Shown here piece after piece: positions 13,198-20,388 of a DNA stretch of 22,654 nucleotides. The DNA is from an uncultured bacterium. Its GTDB lineage: Bacteria; Bacillota; Clostridia; Oscillospirales; Ruminococcaceae. How positions within the stretch are numbered: position 1 is the stretch's first letter; each line of letters opens with the position of its first letter. The notes beneath the pieces are model-generated. The model had not been told where the DNA came from, did no database searches, and saw only the letters and a program-made list of their open reading frames with translations. The translations under genes were made by a program, and so were the position numbers. The DNA is taken from NCBI GenBank assembly GCA_905214345.1, contig CAJMLV010000042.1, positions 1 to 22,654 of the forward strand. The letters run 5' to 3'.

Positions 13198-13461
13198 TTG
13201 AAAGATCTGGCGCAACTGCTGAACGGGCTGGTGTGGTTCACACAGCTCGGCATTTCGCTGGTTGTGCCGCTGCTTTTGTTTGTAGGCGGCGGCGCATGGC
13301 TGGTCAATGCCCTGGGCGCGCCCATGTGGGTCATGCTTCCGGCTTTTGTGCTGGGGCTGGGCACCGCCGGGGCTACCGCCCGCCGGTTCTACCTGGCGGA
13401 GTGCCGCAAAGCCGAAAAACACCGGCCGGACAAACCGGTCGGATTCAACGATCATCTCTGA
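13198..13461 (+). CDS. atpZ: AtpZ/AtpI-type small F-ATP synthase membrane protein
   Basis: An 87-residue protein with two hydrophobic helices (about 14-37 and 44-65), matching in size and position the AtpZ (F0F1 ATPase gene 1) family that precedes atpI in many Firmicutes and is linked to c-ring assembly and divalent cation effects. The start is TTG at 13198 with AAGGAG 12 nt upstream; no ATG or GTG fits. A rare TTG start with a longish spacing would give low expression compared with the structural subunits, as suits an assembly factor. It is the first gene of the atp operon, 28 bp before atpI. Confidence 0.75.
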   Translation: MKDLAQLLNGLVWFTQLGISLVVPLLLFVGGGAWLVNALGAPMWVMLPAFVLGLGTAGATARRFYLAECRKAEKHRPDKPVGFNDHL

Positions 13462-13489
13462 TGCCGTCCGGAAAGGAGTGTTACATGCG

Positions 13490-13915
13490 ATGCAATTGCA
13501 GCCGGATGTGAAAAAGGAACTGGTCCACATCGGCACAGGCTGCGCGGTGGGCACAGTGGTGCTGGTGGCCGGCTGGGCGCTGGCTTCCGCCTTGGGTGCC
13601 CCCTTCGGCTTCGGCTGGGACGTACCCGTCAGCGCTGTTCTGGGTGCTCTGGCCGCCTGGCTGAACTTTTTCGGCCTGGCCATGACCCTGCAGAAGGTGA
13701 CCGCCGCAGCCGAAGAGGCCCGCGGGCGCAGCCTGATGCGTACCTCGGAGCTGTACCGCAAGCTGGGTCTGGGTCTGTTCCTGATCGTCATGATGGTGAT
13801 CCCGGCATTCAACTGGGTGGCGGCGGCGATCCCGCTGCTGTTCCCCCAGGCAACCATCTTTGTCATGTATGCGCTGCGGCGCACCCCATCCCAGAACAAG
13901 GGAGGCGAAACTTAA
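13490..13915 (+). CDS. atpI: AtpI-like ATP synthase assembly protein
   Basis: A 141-residue membrane protein with four hydrophobic segments (about 15-37, 42-65, 92-112 and 115-133). The start MQLQPDVKKEL at 13490 has AAGGAG 11 nt upstream. AtpI is a chaperone for assembly of the c-ring. The place directly before atpB is the usual one. Sequence conservation in this family is weak, so the call leans on size, topology and position. The stop lies 4 nt before the atpB start. Confidence 0.8.
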   Translation: MQLQPDVKKELVHIGTGCAVGTVVLVAGWALASALGAPFGFGWDVPVSAVLGALAAWLNFFGLAMTLQKVTAAAEEARGRSLMRTSELYRKLGLGLFLIVMMVIPAFNWVAAAIPLLFPQATIFVMYALRRTPSQNKGGET

Positions 13916-13919
13916 CCAA

Positions 13920-14666
13920 ATGGATGTAACCATCAACGGCGCACCGATATACACCATCCCCATCGGTCCCGGTATCCAGATTTCCGCCACCATCATCAGC
14001 AGCTGGATCGTCATGGCCATCATCACCGGGCTGTGCATCTGGCTGACCCACGACCTGAAGGTGACGGGCATCTCGAAACGGCAGGCGGCGGCAGAGTATC
14101 TGGTCAACCTGGCCACCAACTTTGTCCGCAACAACATGGGCGTTCGGTTCGATTCCTTCATCCCCTTTGTGGCGGCTTTGTTTGCCACCAGCCTTGTCAG
14201 CAACCTGCTGAGCCTGGTCGGCTTGTGGAGCCCCACGGCGGACCTTTCGGTGGAAGCGGCCTGGGCGGTGATGGTGTTCTTCCTCATCACCCGCGCCAAG
14301 ATCCGTTCCGGCGGTCTGGGCGGATACCTGAAAGGCTTTACTGAGCCCATCTTCGTGCTGACGCCTTTCAATGTCCTGTCCGAGATCGCCACCCCCATCA
14401 GCATGGCCTGCCGTCACTTCGGCAACATCTTGTCCGGCACGGTCATCAGCGCGCTGCTGTACGCGGCGCTTTCCCTGGCCAGCCACGCCCTCTTCGGCCT
14501 GATTCCCGGCGCCGTGGGCGACCTGCTCAGCCAGATTCCCTTCCTGTCGGTGGGCATCCCGGCCTTTACCGGGCTGTACTTCGACTGGTTCTCCGGCTTT
14601 ATGCAGGCGTTCATCTTCTGTATGCTGACCACTTTGTATATCGCCAACGCCGCGGGCGAGGAATAA
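13920..14666 (+). CDS. atpB: F-ATP synthase subunit a
   Basis: A 248-residue membrane stator protein that forms the ion half-channels against the c-ring. The hallmark segment around Arg165 (SMACRHFGNILSG) holds the essential arginine, and SNLLSLVGLWSPTADLS matches the conserved helix-3 region. About six hydrophobic segments are present. I chose ATG at 13920 (MDVTINGAPIY); its nearest Shine-Dalgarno (GGAGG) is 14 nt away, inside the end of atpI, so translation is probably coupled to atpI. Confidence 0.93.
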   Translation: MDVTINGAPIYTIPIGPGIQISATIISSWIVMAIITGLCIWLTHDLKVTGISKRQAAAEYLVNLATNFVRNNMGVRFDSFIPFVAALFATSLVSNLLSLVGLWSPTADLSVEAAWAVMVFFLITRAKIRSGGLGGYLKGFTEPIFVLTPFNVLSEIATPISMACRHFGNILSGTVISALLYAALSLASHALFGLIPGAVGDLLSQIPFLSVGIPAFTGLYFDWFSGFMQAFIFCMLTTLYIANAAGEE

Positions 14667-14718
14667 GGATTCCGTCCCGCACCACAAACATCAAACACAA
14701 TTTTTGGAGGTACTTGTT

Positions 14719-14997
14719 ATGGATTTCGAAATTTTGGCTAAAGGCATCACCCTCGCCGGCTGCGCCATCGGCGCCGGTTGCGCTCTGATCGCCGGTATCG
14801 GCCCCGGTATCGGCGAAGGCAACGCTGTTGCCGCCGCCTGCCAGGCCATCGGCCGTCAGCCCGAATGCAAGGGCGACGTGACCAGCACCATGCTGCTGGG
14901 CTGCGCCATTGCCGAAACCACCGGTATTTACGGCTTCGTCACCGGCCTGCTGCTGATCTTCGTGGCCCCCGGCATGTTCATGAACTACCTGGGCTAA
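14719..14997 (+). CDS. atpE: F-ATP synthase subunit c, Na+-type with two carboxylates
   Basis: A 92-residue two-helix hairpin that forms the rotor ring. GGAGG lies 8 nt before ATG 14719. Helix 1 contains AGIGPGIGEGNA and helix 2 GCAIAETTGIYGF, joined by the polar loop GRQPECKGD. Compared with the Ilyobacter tartaricus c subunit (Gln32, Val63, Glu65, Ser66, Thr67, Tyr70), the equivalents are Glu33, Ile64, Glu66, Thr67, Thr68 and Tyr71. The Na+ ligand set is thus kept except that Gln is Glu, the two-carboxylate pattern described for Fusobacterium nucleatum. I infer a Na+-coupled synthase, while a proton could be bound by the second carboxylate. Confidence 0.95.
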   Translation: MDFEILAKGITLAGCAIGAGCALIAGIGPGIGEGNAVAAACQAIGRQPECKGDVTSTMLLGCAIAETTGIYGFVTGLLLIFVAPGMFMNYLG

Positions 14998-15040
14998 GAC
15001 GCCATGACCAACAAACAGAGCAAGGAGGCTTGACGAACAG

Positions 15041-15541
15041 ATGTTTCAGCAACTGGTAACCATCGTACCCTGGAACTTTGTCGCGGCCATCTGCAACCTG
15101 CTGATCCAGATGTGGCTGATCAAGAAGTTTTTGTTCAAGCCGGTGCAAAAAGTGCTGGCCCAGCGCCAGCAGATGGCCGACGCCCAGATTGCGGATGCCG
15201 AAAAGGCCCGCACCGAAGCCGAAGCCATGCGCACCGATTATGAGCAGCGGCTGGCCGACGCCAAGGAGGAAGCCGCCCAGCTGGTGCAGAATGCCACCCG
15301 CACCGCCCAGCTGCGCAGCGAGGAGATCGTGCGCCAGGCGCAGGCCGACGCCGCCAGCATCAAGACCAAGGCGGACGCCGACATTGCCCAGCAGCGCAAG
15401 AAGGCCATCAATGAGGTCAAGGACGAGATCGGCGGCATCGCCATGGACATTGCTTCCAAGGTGGTGGAGCGCGAGATCGACCCCAAGGTCCATCAGGACC
15501 TGATCGACGAGTTCATCAGGAATGTGGGTGACGCATCATGA
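15041..15541 (+). CDS. atpF: F-ATP synthase subunit b
   Basis: A 166-residue peripheral-stalk subunit. A single N-terminal membrane helix (about 7-28, VPWNFVAAICNLLIQMWLI) is followed by a long charged coiled coil (about 35-150) that reaches the F1 head and binds subunit delta. AGGAGG lies 12 nt before the ATG. The stop overlaps the atpH start (ATGA), so the two are translationally coupled. Only one b-type gene is present, as in most Firmicutes, implying a b2 homodimer. Confidence 0.95.
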   Translation: MFQQLVTIVPWNFVAAICNLLIQMWLIKKFLFKPVQKVLAQRQQMADAQIADAEKARTEAEAMRTDYEQRLADAKEEAAQLVQNATRTAQLRSEEIVRQAQADAASIKTKADADIAQQRKKAINEVKDEIGGIAMDIASKVVEREIDPKVHQDLIDEFIRNVGDAS

Positions 15542-16077
15542 CCGACGTGGGCAAGATGTACGGCGGCGCGCTGTATGAACTGACCGCCGAAGAAGGGTGC
15601 GAAGAAGCGGCGCGCGGCCAACTGCGGGAAGTAGTGGCGCTGCTGCGCGATAATCCCGATTATGAGAAGCTGCTGTGCACCCCCAGTATCCCCAAAACCG
15701 AGCGCTGCGCTTTGCTGGACGAGGCGCTGCGCGGCCGGATCGAACCGTATGTGCTGAATTTTTTGAAGATCCTGTGCGAAAACGGCACCCTTCGGCAGCT
15801 GAGCAGCTGCGAGAAGGAATTCACCGCCCGCTTCAACCAGGCCCGGGGCATTCTGCCCGCCCGGGCAGTGAGCGCGGTGTCCCTTTCGGACAAGGACGTT
15901 GCCCGCCTGAAGGAAAAGCTGGAAAGCCTGACCGGCAAGACAGTGGACCTGACCGTGGCGGTGGACCCCGCCTGCCTGGGCGGCATCCGCCTGGAAATGG
16001 AAGGCGTGCGCTTTGACGGCACCGTGGAAGGCCGCCTGGAGCGGCTGCGGCACGATCTGGAGAATATCGTATTGTAA
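15538..16077 (+). CDS. atpH: F-ATP synthase subunit delta
   Basis: A 179-residue protein that links the peripheral stalk to the top of F1. The N-terminal helical domain (about 1-105, beginning VGKMYGGALYELT) and the C-terminal domain with DPACLGGIRLEMEGVRFDGT, the conserved GG segment, fit the OSCP/delta family. It starts within the atpF stop (ATGA overlap) and ends 12 nt before atpA. Cysteine is more common than usual for the family (five residues), as in other subunits of this operon. Confidence 0.94.
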   Translation: MTDVGKMYGGALYELTAEEGCEEAARGQLREVVALLRDNPDYEKLLCTPSIPKTERCALLDEALRGRIEPYVLNFLKILCENGTLRQLSSCEKEFTARFNQARGILPARAVSAVSLSDKDVARLKEKLESLTGKTVDLTVAVDPACLGGIRLEMEGVRFDGTVEGRLERLRHDLENIVL

Positions 16078-16089
16078 GGGAGTGAGAGC

Positions 16090-17604
16090 ATGCAACTGAA
16101 ACCCGAAGAAATCACCAAAATCATCAAATCGCAGATCAAGCACTACGAAGCCCAGATCGAGCAGAGCGAGACCGGCACCGTCATTCTGGTGGGCGACGGC
16201 ATCGCCCGGGCCAGCGGGCTGGAAAAGTGCATGAGCGGCGAATTGGTGGAATTTGAAAACGGCACCTACGGCATGGCCCAGAACCTGGAGGAAAACACCG
16301 TCTCCATCGTTATGCTGGGCAGCGACGACGGCGTGCGGGAAGGCAGCGTTGTCAAGCGTACCGGCCGCGTGGTCAGCGTGCCCGTGGGCGAAGCCATGAT
16401 CGGCCGCGTTGTCAACGCCCTGGGCCAGCCCCTGGACGGCAAGGGCCCCATCGACGCCGCCGAGTACCGTCCCATCGAAAGCCCGGCTCCGGGCATCATC
16501 GACCGCCAGCCGGTCAATGTACCCCTGCAGACCGGCATCAAGGCCATCGACAGCATGATCCCCATCGGCCGCGGTCAGCGTGAGCTGATCATCGGCGACC
16601 GCCAGACCGGCAAAACGGTCATTGCTACCGATACCATCCTGAACCAGAAAGGCACCGGCGTCATCTGCATCTATGTGGCCATCGGCCAGAAGCAGAGCAC
16701 CGTGGCCCAGCTGGTGAACACCCTGGAACGGGGCGGCGCCATGGACTACACCATCGTGGTCAGTGCCACCGCCAGCGAACTGTCCCCCGTGCAGTACATT
16801 GCACCGTACGCGGGCTGCGCCATGGGCGAATACTTCATGCAGCAGGGCAAGGACGTGCTGGTCATCTACGACGACCTGTCCAAGCACGCCGTGGCTTACC
16901 GTGCCCTGAGTTTGCTGATCCGCCGTCCTCCGGGACGTGAAGCCTACCCCGGCGACGTCTTCTACCTGCACAGCCGCCTGCTGGAACGCGCCGCCCGCAT
17001 GAACAACGAAAAGGGCGGCGGCAGCCTGACGGCCCTGCCCATCATCGAGACCCAGGCCGGTGACGTTTCTGCCTATATCCCCACCAACGTCATCTCCATC
17101 ACCGACGGCCAGATCTTCCTGGAGAGCGAACTCTTCCACTCCGGCGTCATGCCCGCGGTCAACCCCGGTATCTCGGTGTCCCGTGTCGGCGGCAACGCCC
17201 AAATCAAGGCCATGAAGAAGGTCTCCGGCACTTTGAAGCTGATCTACAGCCAGTACCTGGAACTGCAGAGCTTCGCCCAGTTCGGCAGCGATCTGGACGA
17301 CGACACCAAGTTCCGTCTGGCCCAGGGCGAGCGCATTGTGGAGATCCTCAAGCAGGACCGCAACGCCCCTGTACCGGTGGAAAAGCAGGTCTGCATCATC
17401 TACGCCGTCACCCACAAGTATCTGCAGTCCATCGCGGTGGAGCAGGTCAAGGAATACGAGCAGGGTCTGTATGAGTATCTGGATACCAACAACGACGCCC
17501 TGCTGCGCTCCATCCGGGAGACCGGCAAGCTGGAATCCGCCGATGAAGAGACCCTGAACAACGCCCTGAAGGCGTACACCGACCAGTTCGTGCGGTCCCA
17601 TTAA
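16090..17604 (+). CDS. atpA: F-ATP synthase subunit alpha
   Basis: A 504-residue non-catalytic nucleotide-binding subunit of the F1 hexamer. Walker A is GDRQTGKT (169-176), and the DELSEED-equivalent and C-terminal helical domain are intact. The arginine finger that reaches the catalytic site is Arg365 in SVSRVGG. The signature PAVNPGISVSRVGG is complete. Length is normal. GGGAG precedes the ATG. Nothing unusual seen. Confidence 0.98.
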   Translation: MQLKPEEITKIIKSQIKHYEAQIEQSETGTVILVGDGIARASGLEKCMSGELVEFENGTYGMAQNLEENTVSIVMLGSDDGVREGSVVKRTGRVVSVPVGEAMIGRVVNALGQPLDGKGPIDAAEYRPIESPAPGIIDRQPVNVPLQTGIKAIDSMIPIGRGQRELIIGDRQTGKTVIATDTILNQKGTGVICIYVAIGQKQSTVAQLVNTLERGGAMDYTIVVSATASELSPVQYIAPYAGCAMGEYFMQQGKDVLVIYDDLSKHAVAYRALSLLIRRPPGREAYPGDVFYLHSRLLERAARMNNEKGGGSLTALPIIETQAGDVSAYIPTNVISITDGQIFLESELFHSGVMPAVNPGISVSRVGGNAQIKAMKKVSGTLKLIYSQYLELQSFAQFGSDLDDDTKFRLAQGERIVEILKQDRNAPVPVEKQVCIIYAVTHKYLQSIAVEQVKEYEQGLYEYLDTNNDALLRSIRETGKLESADEETLNNALKAYTDQFVRSH

Positions 17605-17625
17605 GCGTAAAGGAGGAACAAACGC

Positions 17626-18471
17626 ATGGCTGGTTCCATGAAAGACATCAAACTGCGCATCAAAAGCGTAGAGAGCACCATGCAGATCACCAAAGCCATG
17701 GAGCTGGTGGCTTCCTCCAAGCTGCGTCACGCCAAACAGCGGGTGGAGCAAAGCCGCCCCTGCTTTGAGGTGCTGCATCAGACCCTGGCTGACATCGCGG
17801 CCAGCAACACCGATTTTTCTTCCCCCTACACCGTGGCACGCCCGGTGAAACGCACCTGCTATGTGGTCATCGCGGGCGACCGCGGTCTGGCCGGCGGCTA
17901 CAACACCAACGTGTTCAAGGCGGCCGCCGCCCACATGCAGGGCCGCGACTGCTGCGTGCTGCCGGTGGGCAAAAAGGCGCTGGAACAGTACCAGCGCCAG
18001 GGGGTGGATATCCTGAGCCGGGAGTTTGCCCAGGCGGAGGATGTTTCGGTGGGGCACTGCTTTACCATGGCCCGCACCCTGGCCAAGGGATTTCTGGACG
18101 GCGAGTTCGACGAAGTCTATGTCGTTTACACCAATTTTGTTTCCATGCTGACCCAGACGCCCGCCGTGCTGCGGCTTCTGCCGCTGAACGCACCCAAGCG
18201 CACCGAACCCGGTCCGCACCAGCTCATCCTGTATGAGCCGGACTGCGAATCGGTATACAACGCCATTGTGCCGGAATATCTGGCCGGCCTTGTATACGGC
18301 GCTTTGTGCGAGAGCGTGGCCAGCGAAATGGGCGCGCGGCGCACCGCCATGGACGCCGCCAGCAAGAACGCAGGCGAGATGATCGACACCCTGAGCCTGC
18401 ACTACAACCGGGCCCGCCAGGCCGCCATCACACAGGAGATCACCGAGATCGTGGCGGGCGGCGAAGCGTAA
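17626..18471 (+). CDS. atpG: F-ATP synthase subunit gamma
   Basis: A 281-residue central rotor shaft. The N-terminal coiled-coil helix (KDIKLRIKSVESTMQITKAM) and the C-terminal helix (MIDTLSLHYNRARQAAITQE) form the shaft in alpha3-beta3; the middle is the Rossmann-like globular part with GDRGLAGGYNTN. AAAGGAGGAAC lies before the ATG, giving one of the best ribosome binding sites of the operon. Length is standard. Confidence 0.97.
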   Translation: MAGSMKDIKLRIKSVESTMQITKAMELVASSKLRHAKQRVEQSRPCFEVLHQTLADIAASNTDFSSPYTVARPVKRTCYVVIAGDRGLAGGYNTNVFKAAAAHMQGRDCCVLPVGKKALEQYQRQGVDILSREFAQAEDVSVGHCFTMARTLAKGFLDGEFDEVYVVYTNFVSMLTQTPAVLRLLPLNAPKRTEPGPHQLILYEPDCESVYNAIVPEYLAGLVYGALCESVASEMGARRTAMDAASKNAGEMIDTLSLHYNRARQAAITQEITEIVAGGEA

Positions 18472-18518
18472 GGCTTGCCGCGTGATGACCCGGGATTCTA
18501 AACGAAGGAGAGACAACC

Positions 18519-19919
18519 ATGTCCAATAAAAATGTGGGAACCGTGGCCCAGGTGATCGGGCCGGTACTGGACATCCGCTTTGCGGACGGGCAGCTGCCCG
18601 CGCTGCGCAACGCCATTGAGCTGGACAACAACGGCCAGCGTCTGATCGTGGAAGTGGCGCAGCACATCGGCGACAACGTAGCCCGCTGCATTGCCATGAG
18701 CAGTACCGACGGCCTGGTCCGCGGCGCCAAAGCCGTGGACACGGGCAGCCCCATCACCGTGCCGGTGGGCGATGCCTGCCTGGGCCGCGTGTTCAACCTG
18801 CTGGGCGACGCCATCGACAACAAGCCCGCCCCCGAAGGGATGGAGCGCTGGCCTATTCACCGCGACCCGCCCAGCTATGACGAGCAGGAGACCACCACCG
18901 AGATCCTGGAAACCGGCATCAAGGTCGTGGACCTGATCTGCCCCTACGCCAAGGGCGGCAAGATCGGCCTGTTCGGCGGTGCCGGCGTGGGCAAGACGGT
19001 TCTGATCCAGGAACTGATCAACAACGTGGCTACCCAGCACGGCGGCTACTCGGTCTTTACCGGCGTCGGCGAGCGTACCCGTGAGGGCAACGACCTCTAC
19101 GGCGAAATGAGCGAGAGCGGCGTTATCAGCAAGACTGCCCTGGTCTACGGCCAGATGAACGAGCCGCCGGGAGCCCGTATGCGGGTGGCCCTGAGCGGCC
19201 TGACCATGGCGGAATATTTCCGCGATGTGCAGAACCAGGACGTGCTGCTGTTCATCGACAACATCTTCCGCTTTACCCAGGCGGGCAGCGAGGTTTCGGC
19301 TCTGTTGGGCCGTATGCCCTCCGCCGTTGGTTACCAGCCCACCCTGGCTACCGAGATGGGCGCTCTGCAGGAGCGCATCACCTCCACCAAGCGGGGTTCC
19401 ATCACCAGCGTGCAGGCCGTCTACGTTCCTGCCGACGACCTGACCGACCCCGCCCCGGCCACCACCTTCGCCCATCTGGACGCCACCACTGTTCTGAGCC
19501 GTGCCATCTCGTCCCAGGGCATTTACCCTGCTGTTGACCCGCTGGAATCCTCCAGCCGTATCCTGTCCCCCGACGTGGTGGGCACCGAGCACTACGAAGT
19601 GGCCCGCAGCGTGCAGAAGGTGCTGCAGCGCTACAAGGAACTGCAGGACATCATCGCCATCATGGGTATGGACGAACTGAGCGAGGAAGACAAGCTCACC
19701 GTCAACCGTGCCCGTAAGGTACAGCGTTTCCTGAGCCAGAGCTTTACGGTGGCCGAACAGTTCACCGGTATGCCCGGCCAGTATGTGCCGCTGAAAGAGA
19801 CCATCCGCGGCTTCAAGGAGATTCTGGAAGGCAAGCACGACGACGTGCCCGAAAGCGCCTTCCTGTTTGCCGGCACCATCGACGATGTGGTGGCCCGCGC
19901 CAAGAAGGGTGATGCATGA
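18519..19919 (+). CDS. atpD: F-ATP synthase subunit beta, catalytic
   Basis: A 466-residue catalytic subunit. Walker A is GGAGVGKT (153-160), the catalytic glutamate is Glu185 in GERTREG, Walker B is VLLFIDNIFRF, and the DELSEED lever sequence is present (MDELSEEDKL). The signature PAVDPLESSSR is complete. GAAGGAGAG precedes the ATG. The atpC start overlaps the stop (ATGA). The gap after atpG is 47 nt and contains no promoter that I can see. Confidence 0.98.
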   Translation: MSNKNVGTVAQVIGPVLDIRFADGQLPALRNAIELDNNGQRLIVEVAQHIGDNVARCIAMSSTDGLVRGAKAVDTGSPITVPVGDACLGRVFNLLGDAIDNKPAPEGMERWPIHRDPPSYDEQETTTEILETGIKVVDLICPYAKGGKIGLFGGAGVGKTVLIQELINNVATQHGGYSVFTGVGERTREGNDLYGEMSESGVISKTALVYGQMNEPPGARMRVALSGLTMAEYFRDVQNQDVLLFIDNIFRFTQAGSEVSALLGRMPSAVGYQPTLATEMGALQERITSTKRGSITSVQAVYVPADDLTDPAPATTFAHLDATTVLSRAISSQGIYPAVDPLESSSRILSPDVVGTEHYEVARSVQKVLQRYKELQDIIAIMGMDELSEEDKLTVNRARKVQRFLSQSFTVAEQFTGMPGQYVPLKETIRGFKEILEGKHDDVPESAFLFAGTIDDVVARAKKGDA

Positions 19920-20317
19920 TGACCTTTCCCATTCAGATCGTGACGCCCGACGGCCTGATCTTTGAAGGCCAGGCCGAACGGCTGTTCTGCCGCACCATTG
20001 CGGGAGACGTTTGCATCCTGGCCCGGCACTGCGATTATATGACCGCGCTGGGCATGGGCGAAGCACGCCTGACCCTGGAGGACGGCACGGTACGCCGGGC
20101 CGCCTGCATCGGCGGTCTGCTGGCCGTGACCAACGGTGCCGCCCGCCTGGTGGCCACCACCTGGGAGTGGGCCGAAAACATCGACAAAGCCCGCGCCGAA
20201 GCCAGCCGCAAGCGTGCCGAGGAAATGCTGGCCCGCAAGGAGCTGGACGCCCGGGAACTGGAAATGGCCCAGGCCCGCCTGAAACGCGCCCTGGTGCGCA
20301 CCAGCGTCGCCCGCTGA
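19916..20317 (+). CDS. atpC: F-ATP synthase subunit epsilon
   Basis: A 133-residue subunit at the foot of gamma that couples rotation and can inhibit ATP hydrolysis. An N-terminal beta-sandwich (about 1-85, PIQIVTPDGLIFEGQAERL) is followed by two C-terminal helices (about 88-128) rich in Arg, Ala and Glu, so the inhibitory arm appears to be present. Two ATG codons in a row overlap the atpD stop (ATGATG), hence the start may be 19916 or 19919. It is the last gene of the operon, 20 nt ahead of the terminator. Confidence 0.95.
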   Translation: MMTFPIQIVTPDGLIFEGQAERLFCRTIAGDVCILARHCDYMTALGMGEARLTLEDGTVRRAACIGGLLAVTNGAARLVATTWEWAENIDKARAEASRKRAEEMLARKELDARELEMAQARLKRALVRTSVAR

Positions 20318-20337
20318 ACTGCGGTAACCCCGATAAC

Positions 20338-20383
20338 AAAAACCGCCCCTGTCAAGGCACTGCCTGACAGGGGCGGTTTTTAT
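20338..20383. terminator. Bidirectional terminator between atpC and the glycosyltransferase gene
   Basis: AAAAACCGCCCCTGTC pairs with GACAGGGGCGGTTTTT around a short loop, with T runs on both strands, between convergent genes. Confidence 0.93.
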
Positions 20384-20388
20384 TTGTT

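Noticed and set aside
15004..15033. Nine-codon open frame between atpE and atpF
   Set aside because: No ribosome binding site of its own; probably chance in the spacer that carries the atpF ribosome binding site.
15493..20339. Very long minus-strand open frames opposite atpH to atpC
   Set aside because: Antisense shadows of strongly biased codon use; the plus strand encodes well-conserved ATP synthase subunits throughout.
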